Source: JACRBE01 sp964429005 (GTDB taxonomy: Bacteria; Chlamydiota; Chlamydiia; Chlamydiales; JACRBE01). Taken from it: a stretch of DNA of 51,318 nucleotides. How positions within the stretch are numbered: position 1 is the first letter of the stretch; each line of letters starts with the position of its first letter. The notes beneath the pieces were generated by a model. It searched no databases and was not told where the DNA came from. It saw nothing but the letters and a program-made list of their open reading frames with translations. Below, piece after piece: positions 1-8,615 of the stretch. Position numbers and translations under genes: made by a program. The stretch spans positions 1 to 51,318 of the forward strand of contig CAYSAJ010000012.1 in NCBI GenBank assembly GCA_964429005.1, read 5' to 3'.

Positions 1-1
1 T

Positions 2-70
2 GGCAAGACTCCCATGGATTACGCAAAAGAAACCTCCCCTAAGCTCTATAATTTCCTAAAGATGCTTTAG
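2..70 (+). CDS. C-terminal end of an ankyrin-repeat-like protein (partial)
   Basis: An open frame enters from the left edge and ends at a TAG at 68-70, encoding GKTPMDYAKETSPKLYNFLK plus two residues. The opening G-K-T-P-x-D-Y-A matches the start of a canonical ankyrin repeat (G-x-T-P-L-x-x-A), and such a partial last repeat is common at the end of ankyrin proteins. Only 22 residues are visible, so nothing can be said about the rest of the protein. Ankyrin proteins are frequent effector candidates in Chlamydiota; that link is family knowledge, not shown here. The other two forward frames are shorter and less protein-like. Confidence 0.5.
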   Translation, partial: GKTPMDYAKETSPKLYNFLKML

Positions 71-108
71 TTTTTTACGCAATTTTTACGCACTAGACTG
101 AAAAAAAA

Positions 109-192
109 TGGCATAAGCTGGCTTACATCAAAACAAAGAGATCAGATTTAAACTCTTGATTCTTTTAATGTTGTTTACGCCAGCTTATGCCA
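109..192 (-). terminator. Long hairpin just beyond the tmRNA 3' end
   Basis: A perfect 14-bp inverted repeat, TGGCATAAGCTGGC at 109-122 and its complement at 179-192, encloses 56 bp that contain a weaker inner pairing (aagag/ctctt). Read on the minus strand it begins 7 nt after the tmRNA 3' end and is followed by a run of T (complement of 101-108). This fits a factor-independent terminator for ssrA with an oversized loop. It could instead be a remnant of an integration site, since ssrA 3' ends often serve as one. Confidence 0.55.
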
Positions 193-198
193 GTTAAA

Positions 199-587
199 TG
201 GAGGTGGAGAGATTCGAACTCTCGTCCCCAGCAAACTTCATATAAATGACTACATGCTTATCTTCCTGATTGGATACAATCTACCCTGCTGCAGGAAGCC
301 CCACTAGGGATAGATCGACCTTCTTTGTTTCTCGATCTTAGTATAAAGAGGCACAACTCCTAAGACCACACCAAGTGTATAACGATGCATCCCAGACCCT
401 TGGTCTAATCTAGGTACATCGGCAACTTAAAACCGTTAGGTCTTAAGCAGCAGCCGCAAATGTCTCAAAAGAGACGATTTTGTCTTCAGCTTTTGCAATT
501 ATGTTTTTTCGGCTTTTTTAAGAGGCCAACCGAAACCTCTGCATGCCACTTATACTCTATTTCCGAGTCGAAAACCAATTCACCCCC
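199..587 (-). ncRNA. ssrA: Transfer-messenger RNA (tmRNA)
   Basis: tmRNA rescues stalled ribosomes by acting first as tRNA-Ala and then as a short mRNA that adds a degradation tag. Read on the minus strand, the 5' GGGGGTG (587-581) pairs with the 3' CACCTCC (206-200) to form the acceptor stem, followed by the discriminator A at 199. The T-arm GAGTTCGAATCTC lies near the 3' end. The conserved GGTTGGCCTC-TTAAAAAAGCC segment precedes the resume codon GCA at 496-494. The tag reading frame runs 496 to 443 and encodes AKAEDKIVSFETFAAAA and a TAA stop, ending in the Ala-Ala that proteases recognise. The CCA end is not encoded (TTT follows the discriminator), so it must be added enzymatically. It is divergent from ileS. 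Confidence 0.95.
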
Positions 588-595
588 AACCCGAT

Positions 596-624
596 ATTCT
601 ACCAGGATGGGGGGTTTGTTGAAA
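596..624 (-). promoter_or_regulatory. Predicted ssrA promoter
   Basis: On the minus strand a TAGAAT -10 box (complement of 596-601) lies 8 bp upstream of the tmRNA 5' end at 587. A weak TTTCAA -35 candidate (complement of 619-624) is spaced by 17 bp. The -10 spacing fits transcription starting at the mature 5' end. Confidence 0.45.
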
Positions 625-637
625 CGAAAATTTTACT

Positions 638-694
638 AGAGGAAAACCCTCTGGAGGTAGTACCATGATACCTCTTACTTTGTGGGGTTTATAG
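638..694 (+). promoter_or_regulatory. ileS leader: hairpin, strong ribosome binding site and nine-codon upstream ORF
   Basis: AGAGG (638-642) can pair with CCTCT (648-652). Directly after it is GGAGG (653-657), a near-ideal Shine-Dalgarno sequence 7 nt before ATG at 665. That ATG opens a nine-codon frame, MIPLTLWGL, ending in TAG at 692-694, two bases before the ileS ATG at 697. The good ribosome binding site therefore serves the small frame, not ileS directly, and ileS would be translated by re-initiation. Translation of the leader is inferred; no conserved family is recognised. Confidence 0.45.
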
Positions 695-696
695 CA

Positions 697-3600
697 ATGT
701 TTCAGGTCAGAAAAGAAGGATTTTCAGAAAGGGAAAAAAGAATACTTGCGCTTTGGAAGGAAAAGAACATTTTCAAAAAAAGCGTTGCTATTCGTGAAGA
801 TTCTCCTCTTTTTTCTTTTTATGACGGCCCCCCGTTTGCTACAGGGCTTCCTCACTATGGTCACATCTTAGCAGGAACGATCAAAGACGTAGTACCCCGC
901 TATATGACCATGAAAGGGTTTCATGTCCCCAGACGCTTTGGATGGGATTGTCATGGGCTTCCCGTAGAAAACGAGATCGAAAAAACCAAAGAGCTGTCAG
1001 GGTCACACTCGATTGAAAAATTCGGGATTGCGAATTTCAACGAAGAATGTAGAAGTATTGTTCTTCGCTATGTGGAAGAGTGGAAATCGACTGTGGACCG
1101 TATGGGACGCTGGGTCGATTTTGACCAAACGTATAAGACCATGGACCCCACATTTATGGAAAGTGTATGGTGGGTTTTTGCCTCTCTTTGGAAAAAAGAT
1201 TTAGTGTATGAAGGGTTCAAAGTGATGCCCTTTTCAGCGCAGCTTGGAACTCCTATTTCGAACTTTGAGGCCAACCTCAACTATAAAGAAGTGACAGATC
1301 CTTCTTTGACCGTGAAATTTCCTGTCAAAGGGGAGGAGAATACTTATCTTCTTATATGGACAACAACGCCTTGGACTTTAGTCTCCAACCTTGCCGCGAT
1401 TGCCAACCCTAAAATGACCTATGTAAAAGTCCTCGATAAGGAAACAAAGAAGAAATATTACCTGGCGGGGTCTAGAGTCAAAACCTATTTCAAAGATCGT
1501 GACAAGATCGAAATTTTAGCAACTTTCCACGGATTTGACCTCAGCGGAAAAGAGTATTTTCCTCCTTTTGAATATTTCATTCATGAGGCCTCTCCCAACG
1601 CCTTCCGCGTTCTGCTCGATGAATTTGTCGGAGAAGAAGACGGGACAGGAATCGTCCACGCAGCGCCCGCTTTTGGCGAAGCAGATTTTTTTGTGTGCAA
1701 AAGGGAAGATATAGAGCCTGTTTGCCCCGTTGATCAAAATGGGCGCTTTACTAAAGAAATTCCTGAGTATGAAGGGATACTTGTTAAGGATACGGACAAA
1801 GACATCATCAAACGCCTCAAGGCTAAATCTCTCGTCTTCCACCACGGACAAATCGTCCACAGATATCCTTTCTGCTGGAGGACCGATCAGCCTTTAATTT
1901 ATAAGGCTGTAAATACATGGTTTGTCGCTGTCGAAAAAATCAAAGACCGTCTCCTTCGCGCTAACGAAAAGATCAACTGGACCCCTGAGCACATCAAGAG
2001 TGGGCGCTTTGGAAAATGGCTTGAAAACGCAAGAGACTGGGCAATTAGTCGTAATAGATACTGGGGAACACCGATCCCTCTTTGGAGAAATGATGAAGGA
2101 GGCGTCATCGTCATCTCAAGCATCAAGGACTTAGAGGAAAGGGTCGGGAAGAAAATCACAGATTTACATCGACACTATATTGATTCCCTCACGTTTGAAG
2201 AAAATGGCAAAGTTTATAAAAGAGTTCCTGAAGTCTTTGACTGCTGGTTTGAGTCTGGTTCCATGCCCTATGCCCAAAACCATTTTCCTTTTGAGAACAA
2301 AGAGGAAACTCTGAAAAGTTTCCCAGCAGACTTCATCGCTGAAGGTCTTGACCAGACAAGAGGTTGGTTTTATACCCTCCATGTCCTTTCTGTAGCCCTT
2401 TTTGATCAGCCTGCTTTTAAAAATGTGATCGTGAACGGGATCATCTTAGCCGAAGATGGCAACAAGATGTCTAAACGTCTTAAGAACTATCCCGATCCAT
2501 CAGATGTTTTTGAAAAATATGGAGCAGACAGCGTACGTCTCTATCTCCTTCATAGCCCTGTTGTCGAAGCGGATGATCTTCGCTTTTCTGAAAAAGGGGT
2601 TGAGCTCATTCTTCGACAATTCATGATTCCTCTTTGGAACGCTTATGTCTTTTTTGCTACCTATGCAAACATTTATGAATGGACTCCGAGCAAACTTGAA
2701 AAAGCCTCCTCTGACATCGATAAATGGATTCTTTCAAGGTTGCAAGGCCTTGTGCATGATGTTGAAAAAGGTCTTGACCAGTTTTTGCTCAATAAAGCGA
2801 TCGATCCTTTTGTCACATTCATCGAAGAGCTCACAAACTGGTATATCCGCAGATCGAGAAATCGCTTTTGGTCGGAAGTAGATTCTGTAGACCGCCGCCA
2901 GGCCTTCTCAACCCTGTATGAAGTGCTCAAAACCTTGGTGAAGGTCGCAGCACCCTTCGTTCCTTTCATTTCAGATAGTATTTACCAAGAAATGAAAAGG
3001 GAAGATGAAGCTGAATCTGTCCATCTTTGTGATTATCCTATTTATGATAGAACTTTGCGCAACACAAAGCTTGAGCAAGAAATGGACTTGACTCAAAAAG
3101 CAGTCAATCTGGGCCATTCTTTGCGAAAGGAACATAATTTAAAAGTGCGCCAGCCTTTAGGAAAAGCCTATCTCATCTCTGCCAAGGATAGTGTTTTAAA
3201 ATCTCTTGAAGCCCACGAAAAACTCATCGCTGATGAGCTCAATGTGAAAGAGCTTGCCTACAGCAAAGATGAATCAAAGTTTGTTGAAATCTCGGTAAAA
3301 CCTAACTTCCCTGTACTAGGGAAAAAAGTAGGAAAACTTATGCCACAGGTTAAACAAAAGATCGAAGCTCTCTCTGGCGAGAAAATACAAAAACTTCTTG
3401 GCAAAGAGTCGATCGATATGACTGTGGAAGGCCATACGGTGATTGTGGGACCTGAAGATGTCACGATCGAAAGGAAAGTGCGTGGGAATATCATCGCTAC
3501 AGTAGAAGGGGATCTAACGATTGCTCTTGATACAACGCTCACAGACTCCCTCATCCAAGAAGGGATGGCGCGTGAGATTGTTAACAAAATCAACACCATG

Positions 3601-3807
3601 AGAAGAAACATGGACTTTGATGTTGTAGATCGTATTAAAGTCGCCATGGATACAAATGATGTTGTGAAGCAGGCCTTCTATACCTATCAGGAATACATTA
3701 TGGGCGAAGTGCTTGCAACCGATGTCCATTTTGGGCCCACGAAAGAGGGCTCAGGATGGGATATCAACGGCCATCAGGCGATCATTCATATTGAAAAATT
3801 TTCCTAG
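697..3807 (+). CDS. ileS: Isoleucyl-tRNA synthetase, eukaryote-like type 2
   Basis: Cytosolic class I synthetase that charges tRNA-Ile with isoleucine; 1036 residues from the ATG at 697. The HIGH-type motif is HYGH at residues 53-56 and the KMSKR loop is at 590-594. The CP1 editing domain with TTTPWTL lies between them, WAISRNRYWGTPIPLW precedes the second half of the catalytic domain, and an anticodon-binding helical domain follows. KMSKR followed by LKNYPDP, and the absence of a C-terminal Cys-rich zinc finger, mark the type 2 (eukaryote/archaea-like) form, known to be less sensitive to mupirocin. A GTG at 682 would add five residues. I prefer the ATG because the residues before it overlap the leader frame and the ATG sits two bases after the leader stop. 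Confidence 0.96.
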   Translation: MFQVRKEGFSEREKRILALWKEKNIFKKSVAIREDSPLFSFYDGPPFATGLPHYGHILAGTIKDVVPRYMTMKGFHVPRRFGWDCHGLPVENEIEKTKELSGSHSIEKFGIANFNEECRSIVLRYVEEWKSTVDRMGRWVDFDQTYKTMDPTFMESVWWVFASLWKKDLVYEGFKVMPFSAQLGTPISNFEANLNYKEVTDPSLTVKFPVKGEENTYLLIWTTTPWTLVSNLAAIANPKMTYVKVLDKETKKKYYLAGSRVKTYFKDRDKIEILATFHGFDLSGKEYFPPFEYFIHEASPNAFRVLLDEFVGEEDGTGIVHAAPAFGEADFFVCKREDIEPVCPVDQNGRFTKEIPEYEGILVKDTDKDIIKRLKAKSLVFHHGQIVHRYPFCWRTDQPLIYKAVNTWFVAVEKIKDRLLRANEKINWTPEHIKSGRFGKWLENARDWAISRNRYWGTPIPLWRNDEGGVIVISSIKDLEERVGKKITDLHRHYIDSLTFEENGKVYKRVPEVFDCWFESGSMPYAQNHFPFENKEETLKSFPADFIAEGLDQTRGWFYTLHVLSVALFDQPAFKNVIVNGIILAEDGNKMSKRLKNYPDPSDVFEKYGADSVRLYLLHSPVVEADDLRFSEKGVELILRQFMIPLWNAYVFFATYANIYEWTPSKLEKASSDIDKWILSRLQGLVHDVEKGLDQFLLNKAIDPFVTFIEELTNWYIRRSRNRFWSEVDSVDRRQAFSTLYEVLKTLVKVAAPFVPFISDSIYQEMKREDEAESVHLCDYPIYDRTLRNTKLEQEMDLTQKAVNLGHSLRKEHNLKVRQPLGKAYLISAKDSVLKSLEAHEKLIADELNVKELAYSKDESKFVEISVKPNFPVLGKKVGKLMPQVKQKIEALSGEKIQKLLGKESIDMTVEGHTVIVGPEDVTIERKVRGNIIATVEGDLTIALDTTLTDSLIQEGMAREIVNKINTMRRNMDFDVVDRIKVAMDTNDVVKQAFYTYQEYIMGEVLATDVHFGPTKEGSGWDINGHQAIIHIEKFS

Positions 3808-3919
3808 GAGAGGGGAGGGGCATGCCTTTCCTTTTCCTAAAATTAAATAGCGCTAAATAATTCTTTAATGCAGATTCTCCTCCCAGTGCATAAGGCACTT
3901 CCATAATAAGGAGAAATCT

Positions 3920-4831
3920 ATGAAAAATATTTTTATTTCTTTTACGACACTTTTGTCATTTTCGACAGTAGCAGCATTTTCTTTCGATGTTCAAGGGCAT
4001 CGAGGTGCAAGAGGACTTTATCCAGAGAACACTCTTCCTGCCTTTGAGGCCGCTATAGAAGCAGGGGTTGATACGCTAGAACTTGACCTTCAGGTTACCC
4101 AAGATGGGGAGATCGTTATTCATCACGATTACTTTCTTTGGAAAGCAGGCTGCTGCTCTCATAAAAAGATGGACCCCTCTTTACTGATTAAATCTCTCAA
4201 CCTCTCAGAAATCAAAGAGCAGGATTATGGAATCAAAAAAAATTGCTGTTTCCCAAGAGCTCAGCAAATCCCAGGAACTAGAGTCCCAACTTTAGATGAG
4301 CTGATGACCCTGATTGAGAATTCTTCCCATCCAAATGCGAGTCATGTAGTGCTCAATCTCGAGATCAAAAGAGATGCTGAGAATCCTCAGTGGTCTATAT
4401 CGCCTCAAGAACTTGCAGAAAAAATTGTTAGTAAAGTAGAGCAAAGAGGTTTTGGAAATAGAGTCTATTATTCTTCTTTTGATCCTGAGGTGTTAGCAAA
4501 AGTAAGAGAATATAGTCCTGAGGCAAAACTAGGCTTTATTTTCGGGAAAGTCGCTTTAGAAAAAACTCAGCAACAATATCCAGGAAATCCGATGGACCTC
4601 CTACTTCAAATCGCTAACTTTTTGCAAGTGAGTGTGATCTCTCCAGAGCAAGGCCTTGTTCAAGACCCAAATATAGTGAGACAGCTTCAAGAGTCTGGGT
4701 TCAAAATCATTCCTTGGACAGCAAATGACGAAGAAACATGGGCTCGACTTATTGATCTAGGTGTTGATGGGATCATTACCGATTATCCCCATGATTTATT
4801 GTACTTTCTAATAAAAAGAGGCCTCAAATAA
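3920..4831 (+). CDS. Exported glycerophosphodiester phosphodiesterase (GDPD family)
   Basis: Hydrolyses glycerophosphodiesters to sn-glycerol-3-phosphate and an alcohol. The 303-residue protein starts with a signal peptide (hydrophobic residues 4-20, small residues before FSFDVQ), so it should act in the periplasm or outside. The GDPD signature is clear: QGHRGARGLYPENT at about residues 25-38 with the catalytic His, ELDLQ supplying the metal ligands, and HHD around residue 72. The barrel closes with PWTANDEETW and GVDGIITDYP. AAGGAG lies 6 nt before the ATG. It converges on the DMT transporter gene with 4 bp between stop codons. Possible roles are phospholipid scavenging or turnover; GlpQ and UgpQ types cannot be told apart here. 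Confidence 0.9.
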   Translation: MKNIFISFTTLLSFSTVAAFSFDVQGHRGARGLYPENTLPAFEAAIEAGVDTLELDLQVTQDGEIVIHHDYFLWKAGCCSHKKMDPSLLIKSLNLSEIKEQDYGIKKNCCFPRAQQIPGTRVPTLDELMTLIENSSHPNASHVVLNLEIKRDAENPQWSISPQELAEKIVSKVEQRGFGNRVYYSSFDPEVLAKVREYSPEAKLGFIFGKVALEKTQQQYPGNPMDLLLQIANFLQVSVISPEQGLVQDPNIVRQLQESGFKIIPWTANDEETWARLIDLGVDGIITDYPHDLLYFLIKRGLK

Positions 4832-4835
4832 AGCT

Positions 4836-5708
4836 TTAGGTGAGGTGCTCTGCATGCCGAAAATTAATGATGCTTGTCACCACCACACCGACAAAGATGA
4901 GAGTTGTTCCGATGATCATTTGGATTGAAGGGGCATGGCTCCAGAGAACAAAATCTGAAAGCATACCTAAAACAACAGAAGAAAACATCATCGGAGCAAC
5001 AACTACACTGCTCGCTTTTTTAAGAGCATAATTCAAACTAACTTGATAGATATTTCCTGAAATGGCCATCCCCAAAATAATCATCCAAGCCCTCAGTGAA
5101 GGCATCGTCCAGTTCATGGCCATAGGGATGACCGAAAGAAGGATTCCGATCAGATAAAAATCAAACATGATTTTTGTGCTCGATTGGGTTTTACCTATTT
5201 TTCTAATCAAAATGAAAATGACCGCAATCAATAGTCCAGCCAAAAAGGCTAAAAGAGAAGGGAAAAGGATAAATCCCTCTAAAGAGGGATCTAATAGAAT
5301 AAATATTCCAATAAACCCCAGACCAATTCCGAAATAAATCGTATGAGGGATCTTCCGTTTAAAAAAATAGCGAACGATCAAAGGTAAAAAAAGAGGATAA
5401 ACAAGGCTTAAGGTAAGGGCGTTTGCAATAGGAATGCTTTTTAAAGAAAAGAGCACCAAGGAAAAAACTAAAAAACTTAAGCAGCCCCTTGCAATCATAA
5501 GGTGTGGCTTTTTCATTTCAAGGAGATGATCGCTTTTGCGAAAAAATGGGATCAAAAGCAAAAAACCAAGGAAAAAGCGAAAAAAAATGAGGTAGTAGGG
5601 AGATAGCTCTTCGATTACGTATTTCCCTAAGGTATTATTAATAGCATAGCAAAGTGCAGCCACAAGACCAAAAAAGGAAGCATGGCGGATGTGAAGTGTA
5701 TGACTCAT
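4836..5708 (-). CDS. EamA/DMT-family transporter
   Basis: Inner-membrane carrier of 290 residues with about ten hydrophobic segments in two five-helix halves, the usual EamA layout. The first half begins FFGLVAALCYAINNTLGKYV and the second around residue 145. A DMT-family protein has been shown to import S-adenosylmethionine in Chlamydia, and this gene could have that or another metabolite-import role, but sequence alone does not fix the substrate. AAGGTG lies just before the ATG. It is transcribed in the same direction as, and downstream of, lepB (35 bp apart). Confidence 0.85.
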   Translation of the reverse strand: MSHTLHIRHASFFGLVAALCYAINNTLGKYVIEELSPYYLIFFRFFLGFLLLIPFFRKSDHLLEMKKPHLMIARGCLSFLVFSLVLFSLKSIPIANALTLSLVYPLFLPLIVRYFFKRKIPHTIYFGIGLGFIGIFILLDPSLEGFILFPSLLAFLAGLLIAVIFILIRKIGKTQSSTKIMFDFYLIGILLSVIPMAMNWTMPSLRAWMIILGMAISGNIYQVSLNYALKKASSVVVAPMMFSSVVLGMLSDFVLWSHAPSIQMIIGTTLIFVGVVVTSIINFRHAEHLT

Positions 5709-5743
5709 ATCCGCACCTTACAAAAGAAAGAATTATCCTTCAA

Positions 5744-7591
5744 CTAATCTAGATCAGAATAAGGAAGGGAATACCGTTTTTTATGGACCCATCGCCATAC
5801 GAGGAAGACTATAAAAGCTAAAGTCCAAACAATGAGGCGAGGCATGCTAAAAAGGGGCATGGCAACTTGAAGAGGGGGCCCAAATCGATCTCCAAAGGGC
5901 CAAAAGATAAATTTTGGAACACCTCGAAGGTTGTCTTCTGGAACAAACCCAAAGTCCCTGCTATCTGCGCTCATCGCATAATTGTCTCCTAAAACGAGGT
6001 AGTTTTTATCAGGAACAGTGATTCCGTAGCTTTTGAGGAATTCCTTATCAATTTTACCTTCTTTCATTGGAATGGCATCAGGAATGAACGGACGAAATTT
6101 AGGATCAGATGCCATTTTTGTTTTTTCTTTTGCAACATATGCGGAAAGAATAGGATCATCTTTTCCTATGAATTTTCTTCCCATTACATAAAGATCCTCA
6201 CCTTTAAAGAAAGCGAATCGAGAAGGGAAAAGATGATAAGGCATAAATTTGGGAAGAAATCGATTGTCAAATTCTATCCCTATGTTGAAAAGGATTAGGA
6301 AACGAGAGATATCAAACTGCATAAGGGGATGGGATGAGCCAAGTTTTTTTGAGTAGCCTTGCCACAGAATCTGATAGGCTTGACCATCGTAGAACTCGTA
6401 GCAACCATCAGGAATCCCTGGAAGGTAGGGGTAATAATGACGGTTTTGCTGGTTGAGTTCAGGAGTCCCATAGCGTCTTGCATATCCCTTCTCTACAATA
6501 AATCTCGCTGTATAGAGTTCATGAAAAAGTTGTTTCATCGTCACTTCATTTAAAGGAAGAAAGGAGTTCATGAGACCCAAACTAGGTCTCATTCTTCCGA
6601 AAAGATCCTTTTCGAGCTTAGCTCCACCAAAGTTTGGGTGGTGGATGAATTGAAGGTAATAAGAGGAAGGAGATAAGGGATGTTGGGAATAATATTTTCC
6701 TGCCTCTTCTTTTGAAATGATCCGTGTCATTGCAAAGTGTTTGAACCCCCAAAGGTCGTAATATTCCATCTTGGATGTCATCGGAGTGCGATAGAGCATT
6801 TGATGGTCTATTTCCTGGAGAGGGCTTACAAACATTTTTAAAACAGGAATGTTCATCTGATAGAAGATTACGGGAGAATAAACCCCATTGCTAGGAGGAG
6901 TCGGAGTGACTACTTTTCCTTCAGGTTGTATATAGGGGATATGGGAAATGGAAGATAAAATAGTAGGCTGAAGCTCTTGGCTTATATCATTCCCATCTTT
7001 ATCCACGCCGTAAATTTGCCCTCCATAAAAGTAGAGCTGATCACCAGGTTTTCCAATAAGGCGCTTGATGTATTGTTTCTTGCCTGGAAAAAGATAGAAA
7101 TAGGTGGTGTCTACATCGCGAATGTCCATGTTCTTGCCAGTAAAAATGACAATCGAATTTCTTTTGAGTTCAGTGGGTTCAAAAAGAAAATGTTTCGTAG
7201 TGAGAGGTATATTGAGACAAAATTGGTTTTTTGAGACAACAAGCCGGTCTTTTTCTTGCAACGTTGGTCTCATAGAACCTGTCGGAATTTCGAAAAATTC
7301 AAACCACATTTGTCTGATCACAACGGCAACGACAAGGGCAAAAGAGATCGCTATAGCCCCTTCGATCATCTGGCGAAGGAATGATTTTTTTAACCTGGTT
7401 TTAACAAGATTTTGGACTTTATGGGCTGAGGATTCGATTTCACTTCGGCTTCTAGATAGAATACTAGATTGGAGTTTTTTTAATTGTTGTTTCGTGTCTT
7501 CAATTTCTGCTGAAGATAATTTGTTTTTTTTCTTTCTAAATAGAATTACAGCCGTTCTTAATAATTTTTTCGCTTTATAAAAAGAATACAT
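5744..7591 (-). CDS. lepB: Type I signal peptidase, large chlamydial form
   Basis: Membrane-bound serine protease that removes signal peptides from exported proteins. A cytoplasmic coiled-coil-like N-terminus (residues 20-70) leads to a transmembrane segment around 77-93. The catalytic Ser106 is in IPTGSMRPT and the catalytic lysine is Lys176 in YIKRLIGKPGD. The last conserved box, LVLGDNYAMSADSRDFG, is near residue 545, and a second hydrophobic segment lies near the C-terminus. Between the two halves is an insertion of roughly 300 residues, giving 615 residues against about 320 in Escherichia coli; the same enlargement is known in Chlamydia LepB. The start follows a TAGGTT ribosome binding site. 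Confidence 0.93.
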   Translation of the reverse strand: MYSFYKAKKLLRTAVILFRKKKNKLSSAEIEDTKQQLKKLQSSILSRSRSEIESSAHKVQNLVKTRLKKSFLRQMIEGAIAISFALVVAVVIRQMWFEFFEIPTGSMRPTLQEKDRLVVSKNQFCLNIPLTTKHFLFEPTELKRNSIVIFTGKNMDIRDVDTTYFYLFPGKKQYIKRLIGKPGDQLYFYGGQIYGVDKDGNDISQELQPTILSSISHIPYIQPEGKVVTPTPPSNGVYSPVIFYQMNIPVLKMFVSPLQEIDHQMLYRTPMTSKMEYYDLWGFKHFAMTRIISKEEAGKYYSQHPLSPSSYYLQFIHHPNFGGAKLEKDLFGRMRPSLGLMNSFLPLNEVTMKQLFHELYTARFIVEKGYARRYGTPELNQQNRHYYPYLPGIPDGCYEFYDGQAYQILWQGYSKKLGSSHPLMQFDISRFLILFNIGIEFDNRFLPKFMPYHLFPSRFAFFKGEDLYVMGRKFIGKDDPILSAYVAKEKTKMASDPKFRPFIPDAIPMKEGKIDKEFLKSYGITVPDKNYLVLGDNYAMSADSRDFGFVPEDNLRGVPKFIFWPFGDRFGPPLQVAMPLFSMPRLIVWTLAFIVFLVWRWVHKKRYSLPYSDLD

Positions 7592-7668
7592 ATTACAACC
7601 TATTATAAACTTAAGAAATGGTAGCGCGATGAGGAAATAACTTCTACTAAAAGAGAGAGAGAAGTTTA

Positions 7669-8346
7669 TTAGCGGCCTGCATCAAGTTCAATGATATTGA
7701 ATCTTGTATCAGCACTATCACGGATTTGAATCCATACGGGAAAAGGAAATGACGGTTCCTCATGTAAAAAATAGGCATCGACAATCTTTCCTGTCAGAGG
7801 GGTATCATCGTTTTTCCACCTTGCAGAATAGACATCATATTCAGGTTTCTTCACCTTCTTTCCAAAAAAATAGCAGGGAGGGTTCCACAACGATCGAGTG
7901 TCGAGTCCTTCTAAAGGTTCGGGCCCGATTTTTTTTCTATCGATCATAGGTGTAGGATTCAGGGTGGACCTCATGAGATCTACAATAAAAGATGAAAGAT
8001 CATCTGTAGGAAAGTGATGTAGGGTGATGGCGTCATATGCGCTGATGATTTTGCCTTTTTCTATATCAAGTGTATAAACGTTCCAAGCTGTATGACCTGG
8101 TGCATTTTGATTCTTCCAATTTTTCCAAGTAAGCATCGGTTTTTTTGATACAGGAATAGTAATTTCCTCGAATTTTAGGATATTTTTTTGGACTTCTAGA
8201 ACATGTAAGCAATGGATCCACTTGTCAACTTGGTAAACGACATAATCTCCATATTTACCTTTTGATAGTTTTTCGGTTAAAATAGATGTTTCTACACAAA
8301 AAGGGGTAAAACTGATTAAAAAAAATAGGTAATAAAATCCTTTCAT
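7669..8346 (-). CDS. Exported protein of unknown function
   Basis: I do not recognise a family. The 225-residue product has a probable signal peptide (MKGFYYLFFLISFTPFCVET) and then a mixed alpha/beta-looking domain rich in Trp and Tyr, with stretches such as GDYVVYQVDKWIHCLHVLEV and FPVWIQIRDSADTRFNIIEL. It is likely periplasmic or surface-exposed. Three Cys are visible, one inside the signal region. GAGGA precedes the ATG by 5 nt, supporting the start. It is divergent from the small zinc finger gene and lies 77 bp upstream of lepB on the same strand. The gap 7592-7668 holds nothing recognisable. Confidence 0.75.
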   Translation of the reverse strand: MKGFYYLFFLISFTPFCVETSILTEKLSKGKYGDYVVYQVDKWIHCLHVLEVQKNILKFEEITIPVSKKPMLTWKNWKNQNAPGHTAWNVYTLDIEKGKIISAYDAITLHHFPTDDLSSFIVDLMRSTLNPTPMIDRKKIGPEPLEGLDTRSLWNPPCYFFGKKVKKPEYDVYSARWKNDDTPLTGKIVDAYFLHEEPSFPFPVWIQIRDSADTRFNIIELDAGR

Positions 8347-8419
8347 AAAATTCCTCAGTATGAAATGGATTATAAGTGAATCTGCGATTAAGTTGAACTT
8401 GAGAAGCTATGGAGTAATC

Positions 8420-8611
8420 ATGAAAAAATTGATAGTGGCCCTACTTATATTTTTAAGTTCAATACCGCTACTTCAGGCCAACATGGAAAAAGGTAGTATT
8501 CAATCCTTTGTTGATACAGTATGGTACTGCGTATATTGTGGCTTTATGAATGACGATAAACATGCAAAATGTCGCAATTGGGATTGTCCAACCAATCGAC
8601 CCATAGAGTAG
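8420..8611 (+). CDS. Small exported protein with RanBP2-like zinc finger
   Basis: The 63-residue product begins MKKLIVALLIFLSSIPLLQA, a clear signal peptide. The mature part carries W35-x-C37-x2-C40-x3-N44-x6-C51-x4-C56. That is the RanBP2/NZF zinc finger pattern (W-x-C-x2-C-x3-N-x6-C-x2-C) except for two extra residues in the last knuckle. In eukaryotes such fingers bind Ran-GDP, ubiquitin or RNA. GGAG lies 5 nt before this ATG. An in-frame upstream ATG at 8360 would add 20 residues that mask the signal peptide, so it was not chosen. Four bases separate it from the next gene, with which it likely forms an operon. Export is inferred; the finger is read directly. Confidence 0.7.
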   Translation: MKKLIVALLIFLSSIPLLQANMEKGSIQSFVDTVWYCVYCGFMNDDKHAKCRNWDCPTNRPIE

Positions 8612-8615
8612 TCTT

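Noticed and set aside
588..696. T-box riboswitch upstream of ileS
   Set aside because: Only about 100 nt, no AG-bulge stem, no conserved T-box sequence and no terminator/antiterminator pair; T-boxes are not known in Chlamydiota.
8360..8419. 20-residue N-terminal extension of the zinc finger protein
   Set aside because: It would hide a textbook signal peptide; GGAG is correctly spaced from the internal ATG at 8420.
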